A stretch of 64,000 nucleotides of DNA from Desulfospira joergensenii DSM 10085 (GTDB lineage: Bacteria > Desulfobacterota > Desulfobacteria > Desulfobacterales > Desulfobacteraceae): positions 434,001-498,000 of the forward strand of contig NZ_ATUG01000003.1 of NCBI RefSeq assembly GCF_000420085.1, given 5' to 3'. Position numbers and translations under genes: made by a program. The notes beneath the pieces were generated by a model that was given only the letters and a program-made list of their open reading frames with translations, did not search any database and was not told the origin of the DNA. Shown in pieces: positions 63,955-64,000 of this stretch; the stretch's first letter is position 1; each line of letters starts with the position of its first letter.

Positions 63955-64000
63955 CAGGGTTTCAGCCGGAGTACTTTTTTCTCTGGCGGTCAAGATCCCG

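Noticed and set aside
1..64000. CRISPR array
   Set aside because: No regularly spaced repeats seen on reading; the only tandem repeat is the 2 x 12 bp near 5864.

Overview
The window looks like a chromosome segment of a strictly anaerobic sulfate-reducing bacterium of the Desulfobacterota, most likely Desulfobacteraceae. The sequence evidence is a DsrC with both C-terminal cysteines, a siroheme-decarboxylase-like (Ahb) gene, an electron-bifurcating HdrA/Flx-type operon in which two subunits use UGA as selenocysteine, a 2-hydroxyacyl-CoA dehydratase activator and pyruvate phosphate dikinase. Most genes are GC-rich core genes. Two stretches are clearly AT-rich and accessory: about 11.9-13.6 kb and 56.8-63.5 kb.

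Layout. 0-5.8 kb: end of an acetyl-CoA hydrolase/GNAT fusion, rlmD, an alpha/beta hydrolase, cinA and a radical SAM protein. 5.9-10.8 kb: trpEGDCF, preceded by a promoter, a 24-residue leader peptide with two Trp codons and a transcription attenuator; trpB and trpA are not here. 10.8-14.1 kb: gene debris, including a truncated PemK/MazF toxin, a LysM protein, a TolB-like lipoprotein, an orphan higA behind a higB deletion remnant and a doubtful ORF. 14.2-19.2 kb: kdsD, a 6-phosphofructokinase, an LppC/LpoA-like lipoprotein and miaA. 19.3-26.4 kb: hdrA(Sec)-mvhD/flxD(Sec)-flxC-flxB-flxA, then dsrC with its own promoter and terminator. 26.5-32 kb: ahb-like gene, nitrilase-family amidase and the mlaEFDCA lipid-transport operon.

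32-47.6 kb: a 1406-residue dehydratase activator, comEC, murA, tRNA-Leu(UAA), maf, yggS, queH, a PilB/GspE-type ATPase carrying a cyclic-nucleotide-binding domain, and an ABC-F ATPase. 47.7-56.7 kb: ppdK and its regulator PDRP, cheR, a secreted receiver-domain protein, small unknown proteins, an RF-like GGQ protein and an MFS transporter.

56.8-63.5 kb is an AT-rich island abutting the 3' end of ssrA (tmRNA, minus strand, 63542-63898). It holds two near-identical tyrosine-recombinase genes that both appear internally deleted, a lipoprotein gene, a tRNA 3'-end remnant, and a large SIR2-domain gene that resembles antiphage NADase effectors. An IS256-family element with an 8-bp target duplication has inserted near the 3' end of the SIR2 gene. 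Removing the element and one copy of the duplication restores one 864-residue frame. This split SIR2 defence gene and the double-selenoprotein Hdr/Flx operon are the two most interesting systems in the window.
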